In this document: positions 8,705 through 18,463 of the stretch, one piece after another
Numbering within the stretch: position 1 is the stretch's first letter
Layout: each line of letters opens with the position of its first letter
From: Oppiella nova
Lineage: Eukaryota; Arthropoda; Arachnida; Sarcoptiformes; Oppiidae
Direction of reading: 5' to 3'
DNA length: 64,000 nucleotides
Assembly (NCBI GenBank): GCA_905397405.1
Contig: CAJPVJ010000004.1
Span: 98,260-162,259, forward strand
The notes under the pieces: generated by a model
Databases searched by the model: none
Told to the model about the DNA's origin: nothing
What the model saw: the letters and a program-made list of their open reading frames with translations, nothing else
Program-made: the position numbers and the translations under genes

Positions 8705-9457
8705 ATGAAGGCTCTTGTTGCTGTAAAACGTGTGGTTGATGCCAACGTTAAAGTTCGCGTTAAACCGGACAATAGTGGGGTAGACCTTACTAACGTTAAA
8801 ATGTCAATTAACCCATTCGATGAAATCGCAGTTGAAGAAGCGGTTCGCTTAAAAGAAAAAGGAACAGTTTCAGAAATCGTTGTTGTTTCTATTGGACCAA
8901 AAGAAGCGCAAGAACAAATTCGTTCTGCTATGGCGCTTGGTGCAGACCGCGGTATTTTAGTTGAGGCTGATGACAGTCAACTTGGCGCTTTAGAAGTTGC
9001 TAAAATCCTAAAAGCTGTTGTTGAACAAGAACAACCACAACTTGTGCTTTTAGGTAAGCAAGCAATTGATGATGACTCTAACCAAGTTGGTCAAATGTTG
9101 GGTGCTTTACTTGGCGCTGGTCAAGGTACATTTGCTTCTGTAGTAACTGTAAATGGCGATAAAGTTCAAGTAACTCGTGAAGTTGATGGTGGTTTACAAA
9201 CTGTTGAGTTAAATACTCCAGCGATCATCACCACTGACTTACGTTTGAATGAGCCACGTTATGCTGCGCTTCCAAACATTATGAAAGCACGTAAAAAGCC
9301 ACTTGATACGAAAACTCCTGCAGATTTCGGTGTTACAGCAACTTCTAAACTTAAAACAGTTAAAGTTGAACCACCTGCAGAGCGTAAAGCTGGTGTACAA
9401 GTGAAGTCTGTAGACGAGCTTGTTGAAAAACTTAAAAATGAAGCGAAAGTGATCTAA
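8705..9457 (+). CDS. etfB: Electron transfer flavoprotein beta subunit
   Basis: EtfB forms the heterodimeric electron transfer flavoprotein with EtfA. It binds AMP and passes electrons from acyl-CoA and other flavin dehydrogenases to the ETF:quinone oxidoreductase. The 250-residue protein has the family opening [20 protein letters not shown], followed by [17 protein letters not shown], and a central [22 protein letters not shown] at residues of about 118-139. The C-terminal part includes the recognition loop region [20 protein letters not shown]. It is followed by etfA after 17 bp and is clearly co-transcribed with it. Confidence 0.97.
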   Translation: MKALVAVKRVVDANVKVRVKPDNSGVDLTNVKMSINPFDEIAVEEAVRLKEKGTVSEIVVVSIGPKEAQEQIRSAMALGADRGILVEADDSQLGALEVAKILKAVVEQEQPQLVLLGKQAIDDDSNQVGQMLGALLGAGQGTFASVVTVNGDKVQVTREVDGGLQTVELNTPAIITTDLRLNEPRYAALPNIMKARKKPLDTKTPADFGVTATSKLKTVKVEPPAERKAGVQVKSVDELVEKLKNEAKVI

Positions 9458-9474
9458 TACAGAAGGATAAAATC

Positions 9475-10407
9475 ATGAGTATTTTAGTTATCGCTGAGCA
9501 CGACAATAAGACACTTAACGGTGCAACTTTAAACGTTGTTGCTGCGGCTCAAAAAATCGGTGGTGATATCACTGTATTGGTTGCAGGTTCTGGTGCTCAA
9601 GCAGTTGCAGACGCTGCTGCGAAAGTTGCTGGTGTAAGCAAAGTTTTGCTTGCTGATGATGCAGCTTATGCAAACCAATTGGCTGAAAACGTAGCGAAAC
9701 TTGTTGCTGAATTAGGTAAAGGTTATTCACATATCCTTGCTGCTTCAACAACTACAGGTAAGAATATCTTGCCACGCGCTGCTGCACTTTTAGACTCAAG
9801 CATGATCACTGACATCATTGCTGTTGAAGGTCCTAAAACTTTCAAACGTCCAATTTATGCAGGTAATGCAATTGCTACAGTTCAATCTGACGAAGCAATT
9901 GTTCTTGCAACTGTACGTGGTACAGCTTTTGATCCTGTTGCTGCTGAAGGCGGTTCTGCTGCAGTTGAATCTGCGGCTTCTACAGGTGATGCAGGTATTT
10001 CTAAGTTCATTTCTGAAGAAATTGTGAAATCAGAACGTCCTGAATTAACTGCTGCGCGTATCGTTGTATCGGGTGGTCGTGGTGTTGGTTCTGGTGAGAA
10101 CTATCATAAAGTACTTGATCCACTTGCTGACAAGCTTAGTGCTGCTCAAGGTGCTTCACGTGCTGCGGTTGATGCTGGCTTCGTTCCTAACGATATGCAA
10201 GTTGGTCAAACTGGTAAAATCGTTGCGCCTGATCTCTACATCGCTGTAGGTATTTCTGGTGCGATCCAGCATTTGGCAGGTATGAAAGATTCTAAAGTGA
10301 TTGTTGCAATCAACAAAGATGAAGAAGCACCAATCAATGCTGTAGCTGACTACTGGTTAGTTGGTGATTTGAATACTGTTGTTCCTGAATTAGTTTCTAA
10401 ACTTTAA
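9475..10407 (+). CDS. etfA: Electron transfer flavoprotein alpha subunit
   Basis: EtfA is the FAD-binding partner of EtfB. The 310-residue protein has an N-terminal adenine-nucleotide-hydrolase-like fold. The C-terminal FAD domain is marked by [20 protein letters not shown] at residues of about 199-218, [14 protein letters not shown], and the signature [18 protein letters not shown] followed by [13 protein letters not shown]. It sits in a two-gene operon with etfB, with AGAAGGATAAAATC in front of the ATG, and ends at a strong terminator. Several antisense frames are open across the gene because of its Ala/Val/Leu-rich codons; they are not genes. Confidence 0.97.
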   Translation: MSILVIAEHDNKTLNGATLNVVAAAQKIGGDITVLVAGSGAQAVADAAAKVAGVSKVLLADDAAYANQLAENVAKLVAELGKGYSHILAASTTTGKNILPRAAALLDSSMITDIIAVEGPKTFKRPIYAGNAIATVQSDEAIVLATVRGTAFDPVAAEGGSAAVESAASTGDAGISKFISEEIVKSERPELTAARIVVSGGRGVGSGENYHKVLDPLADKLSAAQGASRAAVDAGFVPNDMQVGQTGKIVAPDLYIAVGISGAIQHLAGMKDSKVIVAINKDEEAPINAVADYWLVGDLNTVVPELVSKL

Positions 10408-10424
10408 TTCTCGAATTAAGTTTC

Positions 10425-10461
10425 AAAAAACGCGCTTAGGATTTCCTAAGTGCGTTTTTTT
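10425..10461 (+). terminator. Rho-independent terminator of etfBA
   Basis: A hairpin with arms AAAAAACGCgCTTAGGA and TTTCCTAAGtGCGTTTTTT, with one mismatch, lies 17 bp after the etfA stop and ends in a run of Ts. Confidence 0.9.
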
Positions 10462-11141
10462 ATTTTAGAAATTTATTGAATACGTAGATGGATGGTATGC
10501 ACGGATAAATAAAGTCGTGATGGTGGGGTATTCTCTATTCGAATAAAGAAACTTTGAGTAGCTTCTCTCATCAGTCCTTTTTATAGTGTAAATCAACTTA
10601 AAAGCTCCTTTATCGTCATTTTCTCCCATAGGGATAAGGAACCTTGCAAAACTAATATGATTCACGCTATATGATCTTTTCTTGATTTATAAAAGTGGTT
10701 TTAAACATAAGCTGTCATAAAATAAAAACAGTGATCAAAAATGCTATTTTCATTTTTTCTGATCTTAATTTTCATGTTTAAGATGCTGTATCTTGAGTGA
10801 TTATTTTATCAATAAGTAATTGATGTAGGGGGATCAATGCCTTGGCTAAAAGAACAAGAGAGAATCAGTGGATAAATACCTTGAAGTCCAATTTTAAACC
10901 CGATAAGATCAAAGCATAAACACAATTAAATTTTCAATCGTATACTGGCGACATACAGAAAATTCCAGTGTAAATCAGCTGTTACAGATACAACATCGCA
11001 TTTAATCCTGTAGTGGCTTTTGACCATTTTTTTAATTCTATACTTATTGGCGCGTTAGACTGGCTGATTCTGTCGTTTTAGACGCTGCGCTTTTCCATTA
11101 CTGCTCAATTCCATATCATCTCACCTAGAATAGCTATAAAT
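10462..11141. other. Long intergenic region, etfA to the zinc-ribbon gene
   Basis: About 680 bp with no convincing gene. A 66-codon frame on the minus strand (10465-10665) has no recognisable family and abuts the etfA terminator. A 12-codon frame, ATG at 10837 to TAA at 10875, has a GGGGG-type ribosome-binding sequence a few bases upstream; it could be a leader peptide but has no other support. No tRNA or clear terminator-bounded RNA is seen. Confidence 0.4.
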
Positions 11142-11960
11142 ATGAAGTGTCCCAAATGTTACGCTGAGAATATCAATGAAGCCATGAAATGTGGTGTTTG
11201 TGGTACTCGTTTAAAACATGTTAAACAGACCAACGATTTGACAGGCAATAGCAATGTTGAATTTTCTGTACGCCGTGAAAATAAGCAAGGACAGTCAAAT
11301 CCCACGCATAATATAAAACCTCGTCAGACTCCGCCGAACAATGAAACAGAAAGCAATCAGCATACATCTGTAGGTGATAAGGCGAGTGCGTTACTTGAAT
11401 CATGGCAGCAGAAAGTCGCAAATACACAAAGTGAGTCTCAAAATCAGCCTAAAAAGAAAAATTTTAAAATTGTCTGGATACTTTTAGCCGTATTTATGTT
11501 TGGTCCCGCAGTGCTTGGGGTTATTTCAAGTGTGGTTATCCCTATTGTGATGTCTGTAATTGGGTCATCCAATCAAGATGACGCTGCGACAACAGATGAA
11601 GCACTACCTGCAAGTGAAGAGGTGGTGTCTAACGAATACCAAGCACGTTATTTTGATATGCAAGCTTATCAAGCGCGTTTAGTACAGTATTATGACGCCA
11701 AGCATCGTTTTGCGACGAGCCTAAAAGATATTGAAAAGTTTGAACAGACCCAGTTTAGTGATTTTATTTTTGATCAAATTGAAATCACACAGCAAGGGAT
11801 TTTAGTGGGTAAATTCACTGATGCGCCTGCAAGCCGAATATATATGGTTCCACAGCTTGAAAATAATCAAATTCGTGATTGGCAGTGTTATCGCGTAGCA
11901 ATCAGTGATGATTTGCTGCAACACTGTGAATTGCTTCAGGCAGATCCATATAAATTATAG
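11142..11960 (+). CDS. Zinc-ribbon, single-membrane-span protein with possible pilin-like C-terminus
   Basis: A 272-residue protein in three parts. The N-terminus is a zinc ribbon with Cys3, Cys6, Cys16 and Cys19 (CPKC ... CGVC). A polar linker of about 85 residues rich in Asn, Gln and Ser follows. One or two hydrophobic segments at about 106-138 (IVWILLAVFMFGPAVLG) anchor it in the inner membrane. The remaining 130 residues would then be periplasmic. The end, with DWQCYRVAISDDLLQHCELL, resembles the disulfide-closed C-terminus of type IV pilin-like proteins, and the helix before it is pilin-like in layout. That resemblance is inference. It is probably monocistronic, with a terminator at 12044-12069. 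Confidence 0.7.
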   Translation: MKCPKCYAENINEAMKCGVCGTRLKHVKQTNDLTGNSNVEFSVRRENKQGQSNPTHNIKPRQTPPNNETESNQHTSVGDKASALLESWQQKVANTQSESQNQPKKKNFKIVWILLAVFMFGPAVLGVISSVVIPIVMSVIGSSNQDDAATTDEALPASEEVVSNEYQARYFDMQAYQARLVQYYDAKHRFATSLKDIEKFEQTQFSDFIFDQIEITQQGILVGKFTDAPASRIYMVPQLENNQIRDWQCYRVAISDDLLQHCELLQADPYKL

Positions 11961-12043
11961 AAATTTACAACACTCTATATTTGGATGTGTTTAGATTTTT
12001 CTGATCAGTGGGGTTGGACTCCGTATTGCTTTGCTCATATTTT

Positions 12044-12073
12044 TTGCCATATCGGATTTTATATGGCAATTTT
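12044..12073 (+). terminator. Terminator of the zinc-ribbon gene
   Basis: The perfect 9-bp arms TTGCCATAT (12044-12052) and ATATGGCAA (12061-12069) are separated by an 8-nt loop and followed by TTTTC. They lie about 85 bp beyond the stop codon. Confidence 0.75.
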
Positions 12074-12486
12074 CAAGTTTGAGTTGTTTTAATCGATCCG
12101 AAATAAAACTGTTTGATGTGATTTATTTTTTACTGATAAACATCGCAAAAAAAGTGAATGAAGCACGCCATTGAGTATGATTGGATAGATAAAAACAGGT
12201 CAGGTTTTGAGATAAAAATACCCATTCATTTATAAATTTAGCGATGCTTGATTGACCGCCTAATCAGGTGGTTTTTTATTGTCAATAAATCGTTAAAATT
12301 GTTTAAAAATACTACAAAAAATCATGATTATAGTGTGGTCGGATAGGCACAAAATCGCTTGGTTTTATGCTATACTGTGCGACTGAATTTTAGATTTTGG
12401 CTCAACGCTTTTTGAGCTAAATTTTGACTAGCTAGATTATATAAATGAGCAGTTGCTGCTTGCACTGTTTGTAATAAGGAGTATGC
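12070..12486. other. gyrA upstream region with an orphan terminator
   Basis: About 415 bp without a protein gene. A second terminator-like hairpin lies at 12255-12272 (ACCGCCT, loop AATC, AGGTGGT, then TTTTTA) although the preceding gene already has its own terminator. The stretch from about 12075 to 12280 is therefore a candidate small-RNA locus. The gyrA promoter and leader follow. Confidence 0.35.
12371..12376 (+). promoter_or_regulatory. Extended -10 element of the gyrA promoter
   Basis: TATACT is preceded by ATGC, giving the extended -10 form TGnTATACT, about 110 bp upstream of the gyrA start. No good -35 hexamer lies at the proper distance, which fits an extended -10 promoter. The leader contains a short stem, GCTCAA (12400-12405) and TTGAGC (12412-12417). 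Confidence 0.5.
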
Positions 12487-15400
12487 ATGAGCGTATCGGA
12501 AATTAGACCGATTGCCATTGAGGATGAACTAAAAAGCTCATATCTCGATTATGCCATGAGTGTTATTGTATCTCGTGCATTACCAGACGTGAGAGATGGT
12601 TTAAAACCTGTTCATCGTCGTGTGCTGTTCGCTATGCACGAGTTAGGCAACGACTATAACAAAGCCTATAAAAAATCTGCGCGTGTTGTTGGTGACGTAA
12701 TCGGTAAATATCACCCACATGGTGATTCAGCTGTTTATGAAACAATTGTTCGTATGGCTCAAGATTTTAGCCTACGTTATCAATTGGTTGATGGTCAGGG
12801 TAACTTTGGTTCTGTCGATGGTGACAGCGCAGCAGCAATGCGTTATACCGAAGTCCGTATGCGTAAGCTCACCCATGAAATGTTGGCTGACTTAGAAAAA
12901 GATACAGTCGAGTGGGAAGATAACTACGATGGCTCTGAGCGTATTCCTCAGGTTATGCCAACACGTATTCCTAACTTATTGATCAATGGTGTGACAGGTA
13001 TTGCTGTCGGTATGGCGACCAACATGGCGCCACACAACATGACAGAAGTAGTTAATGCATGTTTGGCTTATGCAAATAATCCGAACATCTCAATTGAAGG
13101 ATTGATGGAATATATTTCTGGTCCAGATTTCCCTACAGGCGGCATTATCTATGGTAAATCAGGAATTGTAGATGCTTACCGTACAGGTAAAGGTCGTTTA
13201 CATATTCGTGGTAAATACCATTTTGAAGAAGACCAAAAAACTGGTCGTACGACGATTGTTTTCACTGAAATTCCTTATCAGGTCAATAAAGCAAGAACCA
13301 TTGAACGTATTGCTGAATTGGTAAAAGAGAAAAAACTTGAAGGTATTTCAGAACTTCGAGACGAATCTGATAAAGACGGGATGCGTATTGCAATTGACTT
13401 AAAGCGTGGCGAAAACGCTGAAGTTATTGTCAATAACTTATTTTTAAATACTCAACTTGAAAATTCATTCAGTATCAACATGGTTTGCCTAGACAATGGC
13501 CAACCTAAACTGATGAATTTAAAAGACATCATTGCGGCATTTATTCGTCACCGTCAAGAAGTGGTGACACGCCGTACCATGTTTGAATTACGTAAAGCGC
13601 GTGAGCGTGGTCATATCTTAGAAGGTTTGACTGTTGCTTTAGCCAATATTGATGAAATCATCGAAACCATTAAGACTTCTGCGAATCCAGCTGAAGCACG
13701 CGAGCGTTTACTTGCTGGCGAATGGGCGGGTGGAAATGTTGTTGCATTGCTAGAAAAAGCAGGCGCGATTTCAGTTCGTCCGGATGAGATCGAAGGTGAA
13801 GATCCAAGTCGCCCATTTGGTTTAGATGGTCAGCTTTATCGTTTATCTCCAGCTCAGGTTGGTGCAATTTTAGAATTACGTTTACATCGTTTAACCGGTC
13901 TTGAACAAGATAAGTTACAAGCTGAATATTCTGAAATTTTAGCTCAAATTGCTGAACTTACAGCAATTTTAAATGACTTCAATCTTTTGATGAATGTGAT
14001 TCGTGAAGAACTTGCATTGGTTCTTCAACAGTATGGCGATGCACGTAAAACGGATATTGTTGAATCACGTATTGATTTTTCTCGTGAAGATTTAATCCCA
14101 GAAGAGCAAGTTGTTTTAACTGTTTCAAAAACAGGTTATGCAAAAACTCAACCATTGTCTGATTATGCTGCACAGCGCCGTGGTGGACGTGGTAAATCTG
14201 CAACTTCGATGAAAGAAGATGATTATATTCAACATTTAATCGTGACATCGAACCATGCAACTGTATTGTGCTTTACCAATGTAGGTAAAGTTTATCGCTT
14301 AAGAGTATTTGAAGTACCTCAAGCGTCACGCGGTGCAAAAGGCCGCCCAATGGTGAACTTATTACCACTGGATGCAGAAGAGACCATTACAGCGATTCTT
14401 CCTGTAATTGATGCTCCGAAGAAATTTACCGAGCGTTTAACTGAGTTTAGAACTTTTGTCCGTGCCAACGTTGCTCAACTGCGTGAAAACACAATTATCG
14501 ACTCACATTATGAAGCACTAAAAGCTGCGTTTGCAGAGCTTGGTGAAAATCCAGATGACTTATCAGATGCTTTACGTAAGCAACTCAAAGAAATTGGTAT
14601 TGAGCTTTCTGCTTCTGATCTTGATGATGAATTAATTGCTGAATTTGCTGAACGTGTAGAAAGTGTGCGTAAAAACTTCTATGTATTTATGGCAACAGCA
14701 TCAGGTACAGTAAAACGTGTTGAATTAGAGCAGTTTGGTAATGTTCGTTCAAATGGTTTACGTGCCATTGAGTTGAAAGAAGAAGATACTTTAATTGGTG
14801 TTGCAATTACTGATGGTGAACAGCAAATCATGTTGTTCTCAAATGAAGGTAAAGCAATCCGTTTCTCTGAAACTGATGCTCGTGTGATGGGTCGTACTGC
14901 GAAAGGTGTTCGTGGTATGCGTGTGGCATTGGCTGCGGCACAAACAGAAGAAGGTGTTGAAGTTGATGTAGATTCAGATGATGAAGATACTGCAGATTCA
15001 AATACCAATGTTGTTAGCCGAATCGTTTCGTTAGTTGTTGTACCAGAAACTGGCGAAGTATTATGTGCTTCTGCAAATGGTTATGGTAAACGTACGCCAG
15101 TAGATGACTTCCCAACCAAAAAACGTGGTGGTAAAGGTGTTATTGCTATTAAAACATCTGAACGTAATGGTGAGTTAGTTGGTGCTGTTGCCATCGATGA
15201 ATCTAAAGAATTGATGTTGATTTCTGATGGTGGAACGCTGGTTCGTACCCGTGCTTCTGAAGTAGCGAGAACAGGTCGTAATGCCCAAGGTGTCCGTTTG
15301 ATCCGCCTAGGTAATGAAGAAGTCTTGGTCGGTGTGGTTGCAGTTGAAGCTGTCGAAGCTGATGATGAGATTATCGATCAGTTAGATGCGATCGAAGGCG

Positions 15401-15510
15401 AGACTGCTTTAGAGTCAGAGAGTTTAATTGATTCTGAAAAATTAGTTGATGATGAAACTGTTATGGATGAAGGTGAAACTGAGTCTGATAATACTGAATC
15501 TGACGAGTAA
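12487..15510 (+). CDS. gyrA: DNA gyrase subunit A, unusually long form
   Basis: GyrA forms the ATP-driven A2B2 gyrase with GyrB. The breakage-reunion domain fills about residues 1-530, with the catalytic Tyr120 in MRYTEVRM. The quinolone-determining residues are Ser81 and Glu85 in [12 protein letters not shown], the quinolone-susceptible form. The GyrA box QRRGGRG is at 563-569, opening the C-terminal beta-pinwheel. At 1007 residues the protein is far longer than E. coli GyrA (875). Most of the excess is a charged, probably helical segment of about 80-90 residues (about 641-728) between the AILPV strand and [14 protein letters not shown]. There is also an acidic loop near 817-843 and an acidic tail after about 950. 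The frame is open throughout with gyrase-like flanks, so this is not a frameshift artefact. Confidence 0.97.
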   Translation: MSVSEIRPIAIEDELKSSYLDYAMSVIVSRALPDVRDGLKPVHRRVLFAMHELGNDYNKAYKKSARVVGDVIGKYHPHGDSAVYETIVRMAQDFSLRYQLVDGQGNFGSVDGDSAAAMRYTEVRMRKLTHEMLADLEKDTVEWEDNYDGSERIPQVMPTRIPNLLINGVTGIAVGMATNMAPHNMTEVVNACLAYANNPNISIEGLMEYISGPDFPTGGIIYGKSGIVDAYRTGKGRLHIRGKYHFEEDQKTGRTTIVFTEIPYQVNKARTIERIAELVKEKKLEGISELRDESDKDGMRIAIDLKRGENAEVIVNNLFLNTQLENSFSINMVCLDNGQPKLMNLKDIIAAFIRHRQEVVTRRTMFELRKARERGHILEGLTVALANIDEIIETIKTSANPAEARERLLAGEWAGGNVVALLEKAGAISVRPDEIEGEDPSRPFGLDGQLYRLSPAQVGAILELRLHRLTGLEQDKLQAEYSEILAQIAELTAILNDFNLLMNVIREELALVLQQYGDARKTDIVESRIDFSREDLIPEEQVVLTVSKTGYAKTQPLSDYAAQRRGGRGKSATSMKEDDYIQHLIVTSNHATVLCFTNVGKVYRLRVFEVPQASRGAKGRPMVNLLPLDAEETITAILPVIDAPKKFTERLTEFRTFVRANVAQLRENTIIDSHYEALKAAFAELGENPDDLSDALRKQLKEIGIELSASDLDDELIAEFAERVESVRKNFYVFMATASGTVKRVELEQFGNVRSNGLRAIELKEEDTLIGVAITDGEQQIMLFSNEGKAIRFSETDARVMGRTAKGVRGMRVALAAAQTEEGVEVDVDSDDEDTADSNTNVVSRIVSLVVVPETGEVLCASANGYGKRTPVDDFPTKKRGGKGVIAIKTSERNGELVGAVAIDESKELMLISDGGTLVRTRASEVARTGRNAQGVRLIRLGNEEVLVGVVAVEAVEADDEIIDQLDAIEGETALESESLIDSEKLVDDETVMDEGETESDNTESDE

Positions 15511-15523
15511 TTTTTAGGGAAAT

Positions 15524-15552
15524 AAGAAGAGCGCTTAGGCGCTCTTCTTTTT
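15524..15552 (+). terminator. Rho-independent terminator of gyrA
   Basis: The perfect 11-bp arms AAGAAGAGCGC and GCGCTCTTCTT enclose the loop TTAG and are followed by TTTTG, 13 bp after the stop codon. Confidence 0.9.
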
Positions 15553-15704
15553 GTATTCTGATCAAGCTTATAAAATCTACAGTTCTGATTAAATCTTATG
15601 AATTGAGCTAACTATACACAGTTTTTTTCTAACGAAAACCAAATAAAAAATAAATAAAAGTAAATGCGAACAAAGCTATAATCGAGTTTTTGAACATAAA
15701 ATAA

Positions 15705-16019
15705 ATGCTTAAATTGATCTACTACGTTCCAGAATCACACCTTGAAGTAACCAAACTTGCAATTTTTAAAGCAGGAGCGGGTGGTATTGGCGATTATGAA
15801 CATTGTGCTTGGCAAGTGTTAGGAACAGGTCAATTTAAACCGTTAAGTGGTGCAAAGCCTTTTATAGGCGAGTTAGATCATTTGGAGCAACTGCCTGAAT
15901 GGCGAGTGGAAACCATCGTTCCTGAAGATAAGGCAAAACAAGTGGCAATCGCTTTAAAAGCAAGTCATCCTTATGAAGAACCTGCTTTTGAGTTTATTCA
16001 AATGGTTGATATTGAATAA
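15705..16019 (+). CDS. YqfO/NIF3-insertion-domain-like protein
   Basis: A 104-residue single-domain protein matching the CutA-like insertion domain found inside YqfO/NIF3-family proteins, here as a stand-alone gene. Typical lines are YYVPESHLEVTKLAIFKAGAG at the start, a GTGQFKPLSGAKPFIG loop in the middle, and ALKASHPYEEPAFEFIQM at the end. In the family the HPYEEPAF motif is strongly conserved. The function is unknown; related CutA-like domains bind metal or small ligands. It lies between the gyrA terminator and a bidirectional-looking hairpin, so it is monocistronic. Confidence 0.85.
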   Translation: MLKLIYYVPESHLEVTKLAIFKAGAGGIGDYEHCAWQVLGTGQFKPLSGAKPFIGELDHLEQLPEWRVETIVPEDKAKQVAIALKASHPYEEPAFEFIQMVDIE

Positions 16020-16036
16020 TAGTTTAAAAATCTCAA

Positions 16037-16057
16037 CCCTCTTCTGAATAGAGAGGG
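16037..16057. terminator. Hairpin between convergent genes
   Basis: The arms CCCTCT and AGAGGG lie between the stop codons of the YqfO-like gene and the nitroreductase. ATTTTT follows on the minus strand. It may serve the nitroreductase gene. Confidence 0.5.
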
Positions 16058-16075
16058 GGTATTGATTAGCTAAAA

Positions 16076-16834
16076 TTAAACTTTTTGAATAAACAAATCA
16101 CGATCAAAACGGTATTGTGGGAAGAATACGCCATCTTCAGCACGTTCACCGGCACTAATCACCATGACTGGAAATTCTTTATCACCTAGATTGAGGATCT
16201 TGCGAACCAAAGGTTCATCAAAACCTTCCATCATGCAACTGTCAAAACCGTAAGCACGTAAAGCCAATACCAAGTTTTCACAAGCCAAGGCTGTCGTTTT
16301 ACTGGCCCAAAGCTTTGCATCAGCTGGGTTAAACGCAGTCACAGGGAGTTGTTTATCTAACGTGCGTGCAACTTTAAAAGCCACTTTTTTAAAGTTACCT
16401 AAAGCATTCAGATAACCTGTTTTATAGTTATATGCGATAAATTTATAATATTGTTTTACCGCTCTTGGCGCTTCAGGGATGGGGAAATGGGTTAAATTGT
16501 TTTTTGCCATTTCATCAATACGGTCAATACGTGCCACACATACAATCAGTTCTGCTGCTGTTTTTGCTGATAATTGGCTTAAACAAGCTTTGACTAATTT
16601 ATTCTTTTTCGCTTGAGACTGAACCACATAGAACGTCCAAGGCTGTAGATTTGATGAGTTTGGTGCCAATAAAGCCAAATCTAAACAAGCATCTAAAACA
16701 TCGGCAGGAATTTGCTTTTCAGTGTATTTACGTACTGAGCGACGACTTTCTATGACTTTACGGAAATTTTCAATATCGATATCTTGTGGAGCGGGTTCGT
16801 AATAGCGCTTCTTGGTCGTTGTATCTTGTGACAT
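16076..16834 (-). CDS. Nitroreductase-family flavoprotein
   Basis: An FMN-dependent NAD(P)H oxidoreductase of 252 residues. The N-terminal FMN-binding signature SRRSVRKYTEKQIPADVLD is at residues of about 29-47, followed by LALLAPNSSNLQPWTFYVV, which contacts the flavin phosphate. The C-terminal part has ALACENLVLALRAYGFDSCMM. The substrate is unknown: nitroaromatics, quinones or enone reduction are all possible. It is transcribed in the same direction as the enoyl-CoA hydratase gene upstream, but the hairpin at 16883-16917 separates the two. Confidence 0.9.
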   Translation of the reverse strand: MSQDTTTKKRYYEPAPQDIDIENFRKVIESRRSVRKYTEKQIPADVLDACLDLALLAPNSSNLQPWTFYVVQSQAKKNKLVKACLSQLSAKTAAELIVCVARIDRIDEMAKNNLTHFPIPEAPRAVKQYYKFIAYNYKTGYLNALGNFKKVAFKVARTLDKQLPVTAFNPADAKLWASKTTALACENLVLALRAYGFDSCMMEGFDEPLVRKILNLGDKEFPVMVISAGERAEDGVFFPQYRFDRDLFIQKV

Positions 16835-16882
16835 GATCTTTACCCATAATTAAATGAACTGTTTTATTGGATTCAAAATGAC

Positions 16883-16917
16883 CAAAGCCACTGAATAATT
16901 CTCATGCAGTGGCTTTG
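16883..16917 (-). terminator. Terminator of the enoyl-CoA hydratase gene
   Basis: The perfect 11-bp arms CAAAGCCACTG and CAGTGGCTTTG, with a 13-nt loop, lie after the stop at 16933. On the minus strand they are followed by GTCATTTTG. Confidence 0.7.
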
Positions 16918-16932
16918 ATCAGATTCACTCAA

Positions 16933-17733
16933 TTAATTAAATTGAGTGAAATTTGGCTTACGCTTTTGCATAAATGCAGCAACGGCTTCAGCCATTTCAG
17001 GTGATTTAACGCGTTGCATAAAGATCACTGCTTCATCATCCACGCATTGAATAATCTCTTCAAGATTATGTTTCATTAACGCTTTGGTTTGCTTGATCGA
17101 AGCCAATGGAAGTGCTGCAAGGGTTTGTGCTTGATGTAAAGCGTGACCATATACATCATCTTCAATACTATTGATTAAGCCAGCATTGAGTGCTTTTTCA
17201 CTGTTAAATTTTTGCGCAGTTAACAGCAATTCAGCCGCTTTATGATATCCCGCTTGTTGAATCAACAGTTTGCTTGAAGCACCCTCTGGAGAAAGTCCTA
17301 AGCTGACAAATGGAATTTGGAACAGGGCTGTATTGTCTGCATAAACGAGGTCAGCATGTAAAAGTACTGTTACTCCGATCCCAATCGCTACACCACGGAC
17401 TGCACAGATCAATGGTTTAGATAAACGTGCAGCAGATTTTAATAATACAAATGGAGGGCCATCACCTTCTTTACCTTCAAGTGGTTGTTGAATGAAAGCC
17501 ATAAAGTCTTTCATATCATTACCCGCACTAAAGTCAGCATCTGCACCACGTAAGATCACCACACGAACATCACGCTCTTGATCAGCTTCATCTAAGGCTT
17601 TTGCAATCCATAGATACAATTCACCATACAGTGCATTTTTTGCTTCTGGTCGATTAATTGCTAAAGTCAGTACACCATTCTCTAAATTTGCGTTTAAATG
17701 TTGATGTGGCTGTTGAATACAACTAAGTGTCAT
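16933..17733 (-). CDS. Enoyl-CoA hydratase/isomerase family protein
   Basis: A crotonase-fold enzyme of 266 residues. The oxyanion-hole regions are visible as FSAGNDMKDF (residues of about 68-77) and the Gly-rich CAVRGVAIGIGVTVLLHADL (about 110-129). In the second active-site segment, FVSLGLSPEGASSKLL, a Glu is present at the position used as acid/base in many hydratases and isomerases. The acyl-CoA substrate cannot be told from sequence. The neighbours are not beta-oxidation genes, so this is probably an accessory acyl-CoA enzyme. Confidence 0.9.
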   Translation of the reverse strand: MTLSCIQQPHQHLNANLENGVLTLAINRPEAKNALYGELYLWIAKALDEADQERDVRVVILRGADADFSAGNDMKDFMAFIQQPLEGKEGDGPPFVLLKSAARLSKPLICAVRGVAIGIGVTVLLHADLVYADNTALFQIPFVSLGLSPEGASSKLLIQQAGYHKAAELLLTAQKFNSEKALNAGLINSIEDDVYGHALHQAQTLAALPLASIKQTKALMKHNLEEIIQCVDDEAVIFMQRVKSPEMAEAVAAFMQKRKPNFTQFN

Positions 17734-17834
17734 CGTACTATCCTTGCTTTAAAATTTAATTGGATTTTATGCCCTCATTATGTCGCATATTTGAAATTCT
17801 GTTGCAACTGATGAGTTCATAAAAAATTACTTTT

Positions 17835-18401
17835 ATGACTTATAAATTTGATTATCTTGTTTATATTGGACGTTTTCAGCCCTTTCATCTCGCGCATATG
17901 CAAACCATTAAAATTGCATTACAACAAAGCCAATATGTAATTTTGGCCTTGGGTTCTGCGCAAAATGAACGGAATACTAAAAATCCTTTTCTGGCATCAG
18001 AACGGGAACAAATGGTTTTGTCTAATTTTTCTGAAGCGGATCAAAAACGAATCAAATTTGTACATGTTATTGATGTTTATAACGATACTAAATGGGTGGA
18101 ACTGGTTAAGTCCTTGGTCAATGCTACTGTTCTAGAGACCGATAAGATTGGCTTAATTGGTCACTTTAAAGATGATTCATCTTATTACTTAAAACTATTT
18201 CCAGAATGGCAAATGGTTGAGTTGGATAGTTTAGTCGGCTCTATCTCTGCGACCCCGCTACGTGAAGCGTATTATCGTGGTGAAATTTATCAGGTCGAGT
18301 TTCCTTTGGGCACAGCTGAGTTTTTAGAGAAATTTCAAAAAACGGAAATTTACCAACAATTAAAGTACAAATACCAAACGCAAGACAAATCAAATCTTTA
18401 A
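17835..18401 (+). CDS. nadM: Nicotinamide-nucleotide adenylyltransferase NadM
   Basis: An archaeal-type NMN adenylyltransferase (NadM) that makes NAD from NMN and ATP. NadM rather than NadD for NMN use is known from the NAD metabolism of Acinetobacter. The 188-residue protein has the nucleotidyltransferase motif GRFQPFHLAH at residues 12-21, whose His18 and His21 correspond to the HxGH active site. LASEREQM and the C-terminal SISATPLREAYY (ISxTxxR motif) follow near 137-148. No Nudix domain is fused, unlike the bifunctional cyanobacterial and Francisella enzymes. It is followed by a YceI gene after 62 bp. Confidence 0.9.
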   Translation: MTYKFDYLVYIGRFQPFHLAHMQTIKIALQQSQYVILALGSAQNERNTKNPFLASEREQMVLSNFSEADQKRIKFVHVIDVYNDTKWVELVKSLVNATVLETDKIGLIGHFKDDSSYYLKLFPEWQMVELDSLVGSISATPLREAYYRGEIYQVEFPLGTAEFLEKFQKTEIYQQLKYKYQTQDKSNL

Positions 18402-18463
18402 TGTTTTTTGTGTGCATTGCAATACACTGAATAGAAATATATAGAATATGAATGGAGTATTGC

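Noticed and set aside
9569-10249. Several open frames on both strands across etfA
   Set aside because: They overlap a clear etfA gene in other frames, arise from repeated Ala/Val/Leu codons, and have low-complexity translations with no family.
10465-10665. 66-codon minus-strand frame after etfA
   Set aside because: No recognisable domain, no convincing ribosome-binding site, and it abuts the etfA terminator.
10837-10875. 12-codon frame with a good ribosome-binding site
   Set aside because: Too short to support; no regulatory hairpin or conserved peptide was identified.
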